From Bacillus pseudomycoides (GTDB lineage: Bacteria; Bacillota; Bacilli; Bacillales; Bacillaceae_G): a stretch of 64,000 bases of DNA. The stretch lies in assembly GCF_022811845.1 (NCBI RefSeq), contig NZ_CP064266.1:806001-870000 (forward strand), in the 5' to 3' direction. The translations under genes were made by a program, and so were the position numbers. The notes under the pieces were generated by a model, which was not told the origin of the DNA, made no database searches, and worked only from the letters and a program-made list of their open reading frames with translations. Positions 8,434 through 16,968 of the stretch are shown piece by piece (position 1 is the first letter of the stretch; the number at the start of each line of letters is the position of its first letter).

Positions 8434-10404
8434 ATGACATTTTGGCAGTTTGCATTTAAAAACGTAACACGAAACTCAAGAGCCTATTTCGCCTACTTCT
8501 TAAGCAGTGCTTTTTCCATTGCTGTGTTCTTTTCATTTGCAGTGTATTTATTTCATCCTCGATTACAAGATTCTGGTACGCTTGAGGCAATTTCAGCGTT
8601 AATGATTGTTTCGGAAATAGTCATTGTTGGTTTTTCCTTTTTCTTTCTTCTATATTCTATCGGTACGTTCTTAAAAGTTCGAAAAAAACAATTTGGCGTT
8701 TTAACCGTTTTAGGAATATCAAGAAAACAATTGAAACGCCTTGTTTTCATGGAAAATATGTTAATTGGATTATTATCCATCTTCTTTGGCATTCAATTTG
8801 GTCTTGTGTTTTCACAATTTTTCTTATTGGTAACAGCGAAAATCACATATGCTCCTGGCCTCTATTTATATTGGCCAACAAAAGCGATTATTTTAACAGC
8901 GACAATCTTTCTCGGACTCTTTATCGTTGTATCAGCTTTCACTCCTATGCTCATTCGAACAAGAAAAGCGGTACGCCTTTTAAAAGAAGGGAACTTGAGA
9001 CAAAAAGAGCGAAAGCCATCCACCCTAATTTCTTTGTTCGGTTCTATATGTTTAGTATCTGGTTATGTACTAGCCGGAAATCCAAATTTTTTTGTATCAC
9101 TAGGTACTGAAATAGGATCTTTATACATCGTTTCTAGTATTTTTGTTATTCCATCACTCGTTGCTATTGGAACCTATCTTTTCTTTTCTCAAGTTAGTTT
9201 CCTGCTCATTCGTATACTGAAAAAACGAAGAAAATTTTATATGAAGCGAATTAATATGCTTTGGATTTCAGATTTAGCAAGCCGCATTCGAACAAATATT
9301 AATATGCTGTTTATTGTAGCAATGCTATCGACCCTTGCATTTACGATGATTACATTCATATATGGGTTTGGGAAGTTTTTGAAATTTGATGTTACCAACA
9401 ATAGTCCGTTTCCATTTACCTACATTTCATACGATGCCAATCCACTTGCTTCACAGCATATGGACTGGTTAGAAAAGAGGCTTAGTGAAGAACAATTTTC
9501 ATATAAAAAATTTAAAACAGACTTATATGCAGTTTCATTACAGCAGGATGAAACGAATCCTTATGAACGAGAGGCATATGTATTAAAAGAAAGTGACTAT
9601 AATAAACTGGCGACTACTTTACATCTCAAGAAGCTTTCGGTAAAAACGAATGAAACATATATATTACCTGGGTATGGGTATCAAAATATATTGAGTCCCA
9701 TACAAGAAAAGTTCATGCAAAAAAGCGTCACATTCTCTCAAAATTCATTTACATTACGTGTAAAAGGTTACGAAAATATCAGCGTGATACCAACTGGACT
9801 AACATCAGCGGTGCTGATTTTATCTGATGATACAGTACATGCTTTGTCGAATAACATGAAACATATGACGCTTTATAATTTTCAAGTAAAAGACTGGGAA
9901 AAGACACATGAAATTGCTGCGGAGTATCTTGATAAACTTGCAAAAGAGCGAAGAAATATCCCATCTAAAGAACCTTTATTTCTTATGAACGAAGCGAGTG
10001 ACACGCTATACCAAATTAAATTAGGTGCCGCCTCATTCTTCTTAATTGGTACGTTTCTTGGTGTTATTTTCTTCATTGGAGCTGGAAGTGTACTTTACTT
10101 CCGAATGTATACCGATTTAACAAACGAACAAGAAAAATATATTACCGTTACAAAAATTGGTTTAACAGAATCTGAGATGAAGCGCTCCGCTACGATTCAG
10201 CTGGCAATTTTATTCTTTGTTCCATATATTATGGCTTCCATTCATACAATGTTCGCTACAAAGATGTTACAAGAAATCATAAATCTGTCGTTATTTGCTG
10301 AGATTACAGTGGTTCTTACGATTTTTGGAACGATTGAGATTATCTTTTTCTTGTTAATCCGTTCCCTATATATGCAAAAATTATCACAGCATATTAAGCT
10401 TTAA
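8434..10404 (+). CDS. BceB-like ABC permease, first copy
   Basis: Start at the ATG at 8434 with GGAGG 8 nt upstream; 656 residues, the size of BceB/PsdB. It begins MTFWQFAFKNVTRNS and shows ten predicted membrane segments with a large extracellular domain of roughly 200 residues after segment VII (about residues 310-520). The cytoplasmic loop KKQFGVLTVLGISRKQLKRL is the FtsX/BceB hallmark. It is closely related to the permease at 11174, most in the membrane parts and least in the extracellular domain. The gene comes before the single ATPase gene, so the order is permease-ATPase-permease. Confidence 0.92.
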   Translation: MTFWQFAFKNVTRNSRAYFAYFLSSAFSIAVFFSFAVYLFHPRLQDSGTLEAISALMIVSEIVIVGFSFFFLLYSIGTFLKVRKKQFGVLTVLGISRKQLKRLVFMENMLIGLLSIFFGIQFGLVFSQFFLLVTAKITYAPGLYLYWPTKAIILTATIFLGLFIVVSAFTPMLIRTRKAVRLLKEGNLRQKERKPSTLISLFGSICLVSGYVLAGNPNFFVSLGTEIGSLYIVSSIFVIPSLVAIGTYLFFSQVSFLLIRILKKRRKFYMKRINMLWISDLASRIRTNINMLFIVAMLSTLAFTMITFIYGFGKFLKFDVTNNSPFPFTYISYDANPLASQHMDWLEKRLSEEQFSYKKFKTDLYAVSLQQDETNPYEREAYVLKESDYNKLATTLHLKKLSVKTNETYILPGYGYQNILSPIQEKFMQKSVTFSQNSFTLRVKGYENISVIPTGLTSAVLILSDDTVHALSNNMKHMTLYNFQVKDWEKTHEIAAEYLDKLAKERRNIPSKEPLFLMNEASDTLYQIKLGAASFFLIGTFLGVIFFIGAGSVLYFRMYTDLTNEQEKYITVTKIGLTESEMKRSATIQLAILFFVPYIMASIHTMFATKMLQEIINLSLFAEITVVLTIFGTIEIIFFLLIRSLYMQKLSQHIKL

Positions 10405-10424
10405 AAAATAGAAAGGTGAGTTTT

Positions 10425-11177
10425 ATGGAAGAAGTATTGCACATAAAAAATGTCTCAAAAGTTTATGAGGGGAAAGTTCCTCATACCGCTTTGAAAAATA
10501 TTAATTTACATGTAGATAAAGGCGAATTTGTCGCAATTATGGGTCCTTCTGGTAGCGGTAAATCCACTTTTTTAAACGTAATTTCAACGATTGATTCTCC
10601 TACTGCTGGCGAGGTGTTTATTAACGGAAAACAGCCGCATACATTTCGCAGGGAAAAACTAGCCGTTTTCCGCCGTCAAGAATTAGGCTTTGTTTTTCAA
10701 AACTTTAACTTATTAGATACGTTAACAATCGGTGAGAATATTGTATTACCATTAACCTTAGATAACGTTCCTCTTAAGGAAATGGATGAAAAACTTGATA
10801 ACATCTCAAAAAAACTTGGAATTGATCATATTTTAAATAAGCGGATTTTCGAAGTTTCTGGTGGACAAGCACAGCGTACTGCAGTAGCTCGCGCTGTTAT
10901 TCATAATCCATCTCTCTTGCTTGCTGATGAGCCTACAGGAAATTTAGATTCAAAAGCAGCAATCGACGTAATGGAACTTTTTACAAAGTTAAATAAAGAA
11001 GAACAAGCAACGATTTTAATGGTGACACATGATCCATTCGCTGCTAGTTACTGCAACCGTGTAATTTTTATTAAAGACGGTGAACTTTACAACGAATTAC
11101 ACCGAGGGCTTTATAGAGAGAAGTTCTATCAAGAAATATTAGATGTATTAGCCTTACTAGGCGGGCGACGCGGATGA
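10425..11177 (+). CDS. BceA-like ABC ATPase shared by two permeases
   Basis: The ATG at 10425 is preferred: AAAGGTGA ends just upstream, while the GTG at 10416 is part of that ribosome-binding site. The 250-residue protein has Walker A GPSGSGKS (residues 40-47), signature VSGGQAQR, Walker B LLLADEPTGNLD and the H-loop VTHD. Its stop overlaps the second permease start (ATGA), while the first permease ends 20 nt upstream. It is the only ATPase in this module, so it must serve one or both permeases. The family exports or frees antimicrobial peptides from lipid II-cycle intermediates. Confidence 0.93.
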   Translation: MEEVLHIKNVSKVYEGKVPHTALKNINLHVDKGEFVAIMGPSGSGKSTFLNVISTIDSPTAGEVFINGKQPHTFRREKLAVFRRQELGFVFQNFNLLDTLTIGENIVLPLTLDNVPLKEMDEKLDNISKKLGIDHILNKRIFEVSGGQAQRTAVARAVIHNPSLLLADEPTGNLDSKAAIDVMELFTKLNKEEQATILMVTHDPFAASYCNRVIFIKDGELYNELHRGLYREKFYQEILDVLALLGGRRG

Positions 11178-13147
11178 CATTTTGGCAGTTTGCATTTAAA
11201 AATGTCTCTCGTAATTCAAAAGCATACTTTGCCTATTTTGTAAGTAGTGTATTTTCAATTACGGTTTTCTTTTCATTTACTGTGTATTCGTATCACCCGC
11301 GTTTACAAGACTTACAAGAGCGAGGACCACTGATGAATTTAATCGGAATGGCACAGTTTGTCATCATCATGTTTTCGTTCTTTTTTCTCCTTTATTCTAT
11401 AGGATCATTTTTAAAAGTACGTAAAAAGCAATTCGGTATTTTGACCATTCTTGGCATTTCAAAGAAACAATTAAAACGGCTTGTGTTTATGGAAAATATG
11501 ATGATTGGAATATTGGCAATTTTTTCCGGAATTCAAGTTGGCCTTGTGTTTTCTAACTTTTTTCTACTAGTTACTTCTAAATTAACGAGTGTAAAAGGGC
11601 TTTATTTATATTGGCCAACAAAAGCGATTATCACAACGACCATAACATTTATCATTTTATTTTTGATCGTTTCTACTTTCACACCTATATTAATTCGCAC
11701 GCGCAAAACAATGCGTTTAATAAAAGATGACGGTCCACAAAAAAAAGAGAGACGCCCCTCTATTCTCATTTCACTTTTTGGAGTGGCTTGTTTAGTAGGA
11801 TGCTATTATATCGCTGGTGTTCCAGAGAGTTATGTATCAGAGAAAACGATTCGAAGCGGCTTTTCCATTATTCCACCATTATCAATCATTCCACTTGTAA
11901 CAATTGGAACCTATTTACTGTTTTCACAAACACTGTTTCTTTTCATTTGGTTATTAAAAAAGAGACGCCGTTTTTATATGAAAAAAATTAATATGCTCTG
12001 GATCTCGGATTTAGCAACACGTACACGTGGTAATATTAATATGCTGTTTATCGTTACTATGCTATCTGCGCTTACGTTCACGATTATCACATCACTTTTT
12101 GCAATGAATAATTACACAAAAGCAGCAATTCTAGCAGATTATCCGTTTCCTTTCACGTATATATCTGATGATAAAAATCCTTTTGAAAAAAAGCATACGG
12201 ATACAATCGAAAGAGAGTTAACAAATCACGAATTTCAGTATAAAAAACACAAATTCACCGTATTAAAGGATCAGGCTTTGGATATTGATATTGTCATTAT
12301 GAAAGAAAGTGATTATAACCAGCTTTCTACACTATTAAACCAATCCACGATTCAGCTGAATGAATCAGAAACCTATATTGTTTCGGAGTATTCAAAAGCT
12401 ACAGGAAGTTTAATCATGCATCCTTTTGAAAAGCGAGAAAATATTACGATCGCATCTAACAAAAAAACATTTCATATAAAGGACTTTTCTGAACAAGCAA
12501 TTGAGCCAATGTTTGCTCTTCCTTATATTCTGGTTATGCAAGATTATGTAGTGGAAACGATGATTCCTCATATCGAAACGAGGACAATTTATAATTATAT
12601 AGTGGAAAACTGGGAACAGGCCCTTTTACCAACAACCAATATTTTAAAAGTAACGAACGAGGATAAAGACAATATTTCTAAATCTGAAGAACAAAATAAT
12701 AACACACAAACACACATCCCATTCTCTATTTTTACGGCTAGTGATGAACTATCTTATAGTAAACAAAATAATGTTTCTGGTTTTTTTATCGGTGCATTTC
12801 TCGGCGTCATCTTCTTTATGGGTGCAGCTAGCGTTTTATACTTCCGAATGTATAACGATTTAACAAGGGAAGAACAGAAATATATTACCATTACAAAAAT
12901 TGGGTTAACAGAAACTGAAATGTTCCATTCTGCAACCATTCAATTGGCAATTCTATTTTTTGTACCTTATATCGTTGCTGCTGTGCATACGATATTCGCT
13001 ATTCAATTTTTACAATTTGTATACTCATTTTCATTATTAAAAGAATTACTATTCGTATTAACTCTATTTGGGATTGTAGAGATTATTTTCTTTTTCCTAA
13101 TCCGTTCCTTTTACATAAATAAATTATCACAACGTCTTAAATTTTGA
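11174..13147 (+). CDS. BceB-like ABC permease, second copy
   Basis: A 657-residue permease that starts inside the ATPase stop codon (ATGA). Its N-terminal 12 residues MTFWQFAFKNVS nearly repeat those of the first permease, and long stretches around residues 70-110 and 240-275 are almost the same. The extracellular region (about residues 315-520) is clearly different, which suggests another peptide preference or a heteromeric partner. It has the same ten-segment BceB layout. A strong terminator follows, marking the end of the module. Confidence 0.92.
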   Translation: MTFWQFAFKNVSRNSKAYFAYFVSSVFSITVFFSFTVYSYHPRLQDLQERGPLMNLIGMAQFVIIMFSFFFLLYSIGSFLKVRKKQFGILTILGISKKQLKRLVFMENMMIGILAIFSGIQVGLVFSNFFLLVTSKLTSVKGLYLYWPTKAIITTTITFIILFLIVSTFTPILIRTRKTMRLIKDDGPQKKERRPSILISLFGVACLVGCYYIAGVPESYVSEKTIRSGFSIIPPLSIIPLVTIGTYLLFSQTLFLFIWLLKKRRRFYMKKINMLWISDLATRTRGNINMLFIVTMLSALTFTIITSLFAMNNYTKAAILADYPFPFTYISDDKNPFEKKHTDTIERELTNHEFQYKKHKFTVLKDQALDIDIVIMKESDYNQLSTLLNQSTIQLNESETYIVSEYSKATGSLIMHPFEKRENITIASNKKTFHIKDFSEQAIEPMFALPYILVMQDYVVETMIPHIETRTIYNYIVENWEQALLPTTNILKVTNEDKDNISKSEEQNNNTQTHIPFSIFTASDELSYSKQNNVSGFFIGAFLGVIFFMGAASVLYFRMYNDLTREEQKYITITKIGLTETEMFHSATIQLAILFFVPYIVAAVHTIFAIQFLQFVYSFSLLKELLFVLTLFGIVEIIFFFLIRSFYINKLSQRLKF

Positions 13148-13152
13148 ATAAA

Positions 13153-13180
13153 ATAGCCTTGTGCATACGCACAAGGCTAT
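13153..13180. terminator. Terminator at end of Bce-like module
   Basis: Perfect 12-bp stem ATAGCCTTGTGC / GCACAAGGCTAT with a 4-nt loop and flanking A and T tracts. It can stop transcription from both sides, ending the permease and the minus-strand YjcZ-like gene. Confidence 0.85.
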
Positions 13181-13195
13181 TCTCAATAGTTTTTG

Positions 13196-13405
13196 TTAGC
13201 AGTATCCGTAACCACCAAAGCCACCATAGCCGCCGCCATATCCACAACCGCCACCGTAGCCACCACCGAAGCAGCTAGCACCGATGATAATCAATAAAAT
13301 AAACAATACGATTAGAAGCGCAAAACCGCCTCCGCAGCCGTGTCTTATGTGTTTATGATGATGATGGTGATCATGGTCATGTCTGTCATCGCACTTTTCA
13401 CTCAT
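13196..13405 (-). CDS. YjcZ-like small sporulation protein with His-rich head
   Basis: A 69-residue protein with GGAGG upstream of its ATG. The middle, GFALLIVLFILLIIIGASC (residues about 27-45), is the hydrophobic core of the YjcZ family of small Bacillus spore-associated proteins. The C-terminal tail is a Gly/Tyr repeat, as often seen in spore coat proteins. The N-terminal HDHDHHHHHKH stretch is less usual and could bind metal ions. YjcZ relatives are expressed in sporulation, but their exact role is not known. A one-segment membrane peptide or coat component is the best guess. Confidence 0.75.
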   Translation of the reverse strand: MSEKCDDRHDHDHHHHHKHIRHGCGGGFALLIVLFILLIIIGASCFGGGYGGGCGYGGGYGGFGGYGYC

Positions 13406-13607
13406 TGCTCTTTCCTCCTTTAGTATCTTTCATAATCAAGGGGATCCTATCATGTTCTAAATGAGCGGATTCAATTTATATTATGTTTACATGGGAAATC
13501 GGGAGCTTGTTTTTCCCAAAAACAGGCTTGTTTTACGAAAAGATACAACGAGATCTTGGATTTACTGATAAACCATCAATAAAGAATGCAATGCCTGCGA
13601 ATCACAA

Positions 13608-13645
13608 AAGAACCTACGATAATTGAATCATCGTAGGCTCTTTAT
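13608..13645. terminator. Hairpin terminator in the 13.4-13.8 kb gap
   Basis: Stem AAGAACCTACGAT / ATCGTAGGCTCTT (one mismatch) with a short loop. Its T tract runs straight into the TTTAT target site of the bcr1 copy. The gap 13406-13789 otherwise holds only a weak 47-codon open frame and the bcr1 element. Confidence 0.6.
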
Positions 13646-13793
13646 CCCGCTATTTGTGGGCAGTAACACTCCCACCTCATTCAGTGAAAGCAAAGAAGTT
13701 AAGCAGGTGATGAACTGCCCGTAAAAGCCCGATTGGTGAGGGCTAATAATCAGTGAGGGATGAAGCCCCCCACTGATTAAAGTTTCACTTTAT
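13641..13793 (+). repeat. bcr1 element, copy A, with TTTAT duplication
   Basis: A 143-nt core is flanked on both sides by TTTAT (13641-13645 and 13789-13793), the target-site duplication described for bcr1 in the B. cereus group. The core contains the paired boxes GGGCAGTAA and CTGCCCGTAAAAGCC and ends GATTAAAGTTTCAC. bcr1 is a non-coding, structured, probably mobile element that must be moved in trans. The right-hand TTTAT supplies the TAA stop of the minus-strand gene at 13790. Confidence 0.85.
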
Positions 13794-14092
13794 ATACGCT
13801 GTACAAACAGCTTTCCTTCTTGCAATATACGCTTTTGTAGTTGTTGATTAGAGAGTGTATTTAAATGTACCACATCAAATTCCACTCTTCCCTCCAGCTC
13901 TTCTGTCAACTCAAAACATAACCATTGAAATTGTTTGTGCGAAGCATTCTTCGTTTCAATCGCAATGTGATGACTACATTGATCTGTTACCTCTTTCCTT
14001 ACGTGAGGCCCAAAAATATATGCAACTTTTACAAATGACACCTTTAACAAATATGCCTGTATAACCCGCAATATATCTTCCTGCTGCCTCAT
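13790..14092 (-). CDS. Degenerate MNT-type nucleotidyltransferase-like protein
   Basis: About 100 residues from the ATG at 14092, which has GAGAGGTGA upstream inside the end of menC. The fold pattern is that of minimal nucleotidyltransferases (YIFG-x8-10-IAIE ... EFDVVHLNTLS). However, the catalytic GSxxxG is changed to GPHVRK (residues 28-33), and the two metal-binding aspartates of SDxDL are replaced by S40 and H42. Family members are often antitoxins paired with HEPN toxins, but no HEPN gene adjoins it. It follows menC by 4 nt, so it may be cotranscribed. It is probably catalytically dead; its function is unknown. Confidence 0.65.
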   Translation of the reverse strand: MRQQEDILRVIQAYLLKVSFVKVAYIFGPHVRKEVTDQCSHHIAIETKNASHKQFQWLCFELTEELEGRVEFDVVHLNTLSNQQLQKRILQEGKLFVQRI

Positions 14093-14096
14093 ACAT

Positions 14097-15203
14097 TCAC
14101 CTCTCACATACAATCCGTTTTCTCGTAATCTCTTCTAATCTTTCCCGGTTTACGCCATATCCAAACCCAAGCTCTTTTGGAACAATTACTTTCCCGCCTT
14201 GCAATGTTACTTCTGGTGAAATAATATCTCGCTCCCAGTGTCTACTTGAAGCTGAAATATCACCCGGAATCGTAAAGTTCGGGAGTGATGCTAACGCAAT
14301 ATTTTGCGCACGTGAAATCCCCATTTCAACCATACCGCCGCACCAAACAGGAATACCATGTTCCTTGCAATAATCATGAATTTGGATCGATTCTGTTAAA
14401 CCGCCAACTCGTCCCGGTTTAATATTTATAATGCGGCAGCTTCCAAGTGTAATCGCTACTCTTGCATCTTCTAAGCTATGAATACTCTCGTCCAAACAAA
14501 TAGGTGTCTCTATTTGTTTTTGGAGCTTAGCGTGATCGAGAAAATCGTTATCCGCTAAAGGCTGTTCAATCATCATTAACTGAAATTCATCCAATCGTTT
14601 TAATCGCTCAATATCCCCTAACGTATACGCTGAATTTGCATCGACCATTAATGGAACCTTTGGAAAGACTCTTCGTATTTCCTTTATTAGCTCATAATCA
14701 AATTCCGGTTTGATTTTTACCTTAAAACGTTGATATCCTTCTTCTGCATACATTTCAATTCGTTTTAACATATTAGAAATCGTATCTAACCCAATCACAA
14801 CACCGACTTCAATTTCTGGCTGTGTTCCTCCAAGTAAAGTCGCTAATGACCTGTTTTCGTGTTTCGCATACAAATCCCATACAGCGCCTTCTATTCCCGC
14901 TTTCGCCATACGGTTACGCTTTATATGCTGAAAGAGACTCGGAATTTCATTTGGATGTGTAATTTCAGCTTTCAATACATCTGGTATTAAAAAATCTTGA
15001 AGCATATGAAGTGCCGTTGTTACAGTTTCTTCTGTATACCATGGTTCTGAGAACGCAACAACTTCCCCAAACCCGATATATCCGTCCGTATCCTCAAGTT
15101 CAATGACAATACTTTCCCGCGTTTCATACGTTCCGTAACTTGCTGCAAAAGGAATCACAAGAGGCATTTCTGTTACATAAAGCGTCGCCTTTTTAATTCT
15201 CAT
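14097..15203 (-). CDS. menC: o-Succinylbenzoate synthase
   Basis: A 368-residue enolase-superfamily enzyme that dehydrates SHCHC to o-succinylbenzoate in menaquinone synthesis. The catalytic lysine pair lies in FKVKIKPE, the metal ligands in LMVDANSAY (D), MIEQPL (E) and CLDESIH (D), and the second general base in INIKPGRVGG. It starts right after the menE stop with no gap, so the two are translationally linked. Family members of this group can also show N-acylamino-acid racemase activity; the men context settles the role here. Confidence 0.95.
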   Translation of the reverse strand: MRIKKATLYVTEMPLVIPFAASYGTYETRESIVIELEDTDGYIGFGEVVAFSEPWYTEETVTTALHMLQDFLIPDVLKAEITHPNEIPSLFQHIKRNRMAKAGIEGAVWDLYAKHENRSLATLLGGTQPEIEVGVVIGLDTISNMLKRIEMYAEEGYQRFKVKIKPEFDYELIKEIRRVFPKVPLMVDANSAYTLGDIERLKRLDEFQLMMIEQPLADNDFLDHAKLQKQIETPICLDESIHSLEDARVAITLGSCRIINIKPGRVGGLTESIQIHDYCKEHGIPVWCGGMVEMGISRAQNIALASLPNFTIPGDISASSRHWERDIISPEVTLQGGKVIVPKELGFGYGVNRERLEEITRKRIVCER

Positions 15204-16649
15204 TTACATCTCCTCCAGCAGGTGCCTTAGTTCCCGTCTTAACAATTTTTTCGAAGCATTACGTGGTAATTCAAGTAAGAAATGCACTTCTCTCGGTACT
15301 TTATATCGCGCTAATTTTTCTTCACAAAATTTAATCAGTTCTTCTTCTGTTATATCGTCAGCCTTAACAATAAACGCAGCAGGCACTTGTCCCCACTGTT
15401 CGTCTGCTTTCCCAACAACTCCAGCTTCCGCCACTTTAGGATTTGCAAGCAGTACTTCTTCAATTTGCGCTGGATAAATATTTTCTCCGCCTGAAATAAT
15501 GAGATCACTACGACGATCTAATACATATAAAAATCCTTCTTCATCTAAATACCCAAGGTCTCCAGTATGAAGCCAACCGTCTATTATTGTTTCACGCGTT
15601 GCATCTTCACGTTTAAAATAGCCATGTGTCACATTCGGTCCTTTTACAACAATCTCTCCTTCAACATTCGGTGGCACTACTTCTCCATCCTTCTCAATTC
15701 GAAGCTGGCAGGAGAAAAGCGTTTTTCCTGCTGAACCAACTTTCGTTAACATGTAATCAGCTGAAAGTGTGCAAATTTGCGAAGATGTTTCTGTCATACC
15801 ATATGTTTGGTACACGGGGATTCCTTTTGTTACACATGTTTCTAAAAGTGGCTTTGGTGCTGGGCCTCCGCCTAATAACATGCAACGTAAAGAGCTCGGA
15901 TATGTTTCCTCCCCAAGTCTTTCTAATAAGTCCATTAACATCTTAGAAACGACAGATATGATTGTTATTCCTCGAGTTTTTATTGCCTCATGAATGAAAT
16001 CAGGATCATATTTCGGAACGAGTAAAATCCGCATACCGTACATAATATTTTTCATTAACAGAGATAATCCACCTACATGAAACATTGGCATGCACGCTAA
16101 CCAACAATCATCATCGCGAAGCCCTAAGTTAAGTGATGATCCAACAGCACTCGCCCAGTGATTACCGTATGTTAAGATAACCCCTTTCGGTTTTCCTGTT
16201 GTTCCTGACGTATAAATAATTGTCATCGATTCTTCTAAAGAAAACTCCTCTTGAACGACTGCAGTTTTCTTCGGTCCGTTCACTACCTCTTCAAATGCAT
16301 ATACTAGTACCTTTTCTGTTTCAAATTCTTGGTCCGTTACTAAGCAAACAACTTCCGCATCATCCATTTGCCAAAGTAGCTCTTCTCTTGAAAGACGTGT
16401 ATTTAGAAGTACAGCTACTGCCCCAATATAAGATAAGGCGTGAATTACTGTAATCATCTGGGTACCATTTTTCATCAGAACAGCCACTTTTTGACCTTTT
16501 TCTATCTGTAAGTATGAAAGGTGTTCACAAACAGATCCTACTTTTTCATGCAGTTCTAAAAATGTAATCTTCTCCTCTTTTGTCTCAATCGCAGTGCGCT
16601 CTGGTGTTAAAAAAGAACGTTGCATTAACCAATTGGGCATTGTCTCCAT
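15204..16649 (-). CDS. menE: o-Succinylbenzoate-CoA ligase
   Basis: The ATG at 16649, with GGAGA 8 nt upstream, gives 481 residues. This adenylate-forming enzyme activates o-succinylbenzoate with ATP and CoA. Visible motifs are the P-loop IIYTSGTTGKPKGV, YGMTETSSQ, GWLHTGDLG and the C-terminal catalytic lysine in PRNASKKLLRREL. It lies upstream of menC but is cut off from menB by a hairpin and a 122-bp tandem repeat. It may therefore have its own promoter or depend on read-through. Confidence 0.95.
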   Translation of the reverse strand: METMPNWLMQRSFLTPERTAIETKEEKITFLELHEKVGSVCEHLSYLQIEKGQKVAVLMKNGTQMITVIHALSYIGAVAVLLNTRLSREELLWQMDDAEVVCLVTDQEFETEKVLVYAFEEVVNGPKKTAVVQEEFSLEESMTIIYTSGTTGKPKGVILTYGNHWASAVGSSLNLGLRDDDCWLACMPMFHVGGLSLLMKNIMYGMRILLVPKYDPDFIHEAIKTRGITIISVVSKMLMDLLERLGEETYPSSLRCMLLGGGPAPKPLLETCVTKGIPVYQTYGMTETSSQICTLSADYMLTKVGSAGKTLFSCQLRIEKDGEVVPPNVEGEIVVKGPNVTHGYFKREDATRETIIDGWLHTGDLGYLDEEGFLYVLDRRSDLIISGGENIYPAQIEEVLLANPKVAEAGVVGKADEQWGQVPAAFIVKADDITEEELIKFCEEKLARYKVPREVHFLLELPRNASKKLLRRELRHLLEEM

Positions 16650-16675
16650 TACACATTCTCCTTCCATTAAAGAAA

Positions 16676-16700
16676 GAGACTTGATGTACAATCAAGTCTC
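16676..16700 (-). terminator. Hairpin between the repeats and menE
   Basis: Stem GAGACTTGAT / ATCAAGTCTC with a 5-nt loop, followed on the minus strand by TTTCTTT. It lies between menB and menE in the direction of transcription. It could end the menFDHB transcript or attenuate expression into menE. Confidence 0.6.
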
Positions 16701-16710
16701 TTGTTTTTGT

Positions 16711-16968
16711 TTCCGCTTTTAATCTTATCCAGCTACAGCAGCTAGAATAGTCGATGGCTTTGCTTCTTCCTGCGAGGCAAACTACGCCTCTTCGTCTGAA
16801 GCTCCATCCCTCTCCTATTCTGAACGAGCTGCTTCCGCCTTTAATTTCATCCAGCTACAGCGGCTAGAATGTTCGGTGGCTTCGCTGTTTCCTACGAGGC
16901 AAACTGCGCCTCTTCGTCAGAAGCTCCATCCCCCTCACATTCTGAACGAGCCGCTTCCGCTTTTAATC
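16711..16968. repeat. Tandem 122-bp repeat between menB and menE
   Basis: Two full units begin at 16711 and 16833, and a 14-nt third start (TTCCGCTTTTAATC) lies at 16955, all exactly 122 bp apart. Each unit has complementary ends (GCAGCTAGAAT near the left, ATTCTGAACGAGCTGC near the right) and an inner hairpin GAGGC-N7-GCCTC. The units differ at several positions, so the duplication is not recent. The repeat abuts the menB stop codon. It may belong to one of the numbered bcr families of the B. cereus group; I cannot assign it. Confidence 0.85.

Noticed and set aside
13483..13626. 47-codon frame starting MFTWEIGSLFF
   Set aside because: No ribosome-binding site at a usable distance, the end lies in a terminator hairpin, and no family is recognised. 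It may be a gene remnant.
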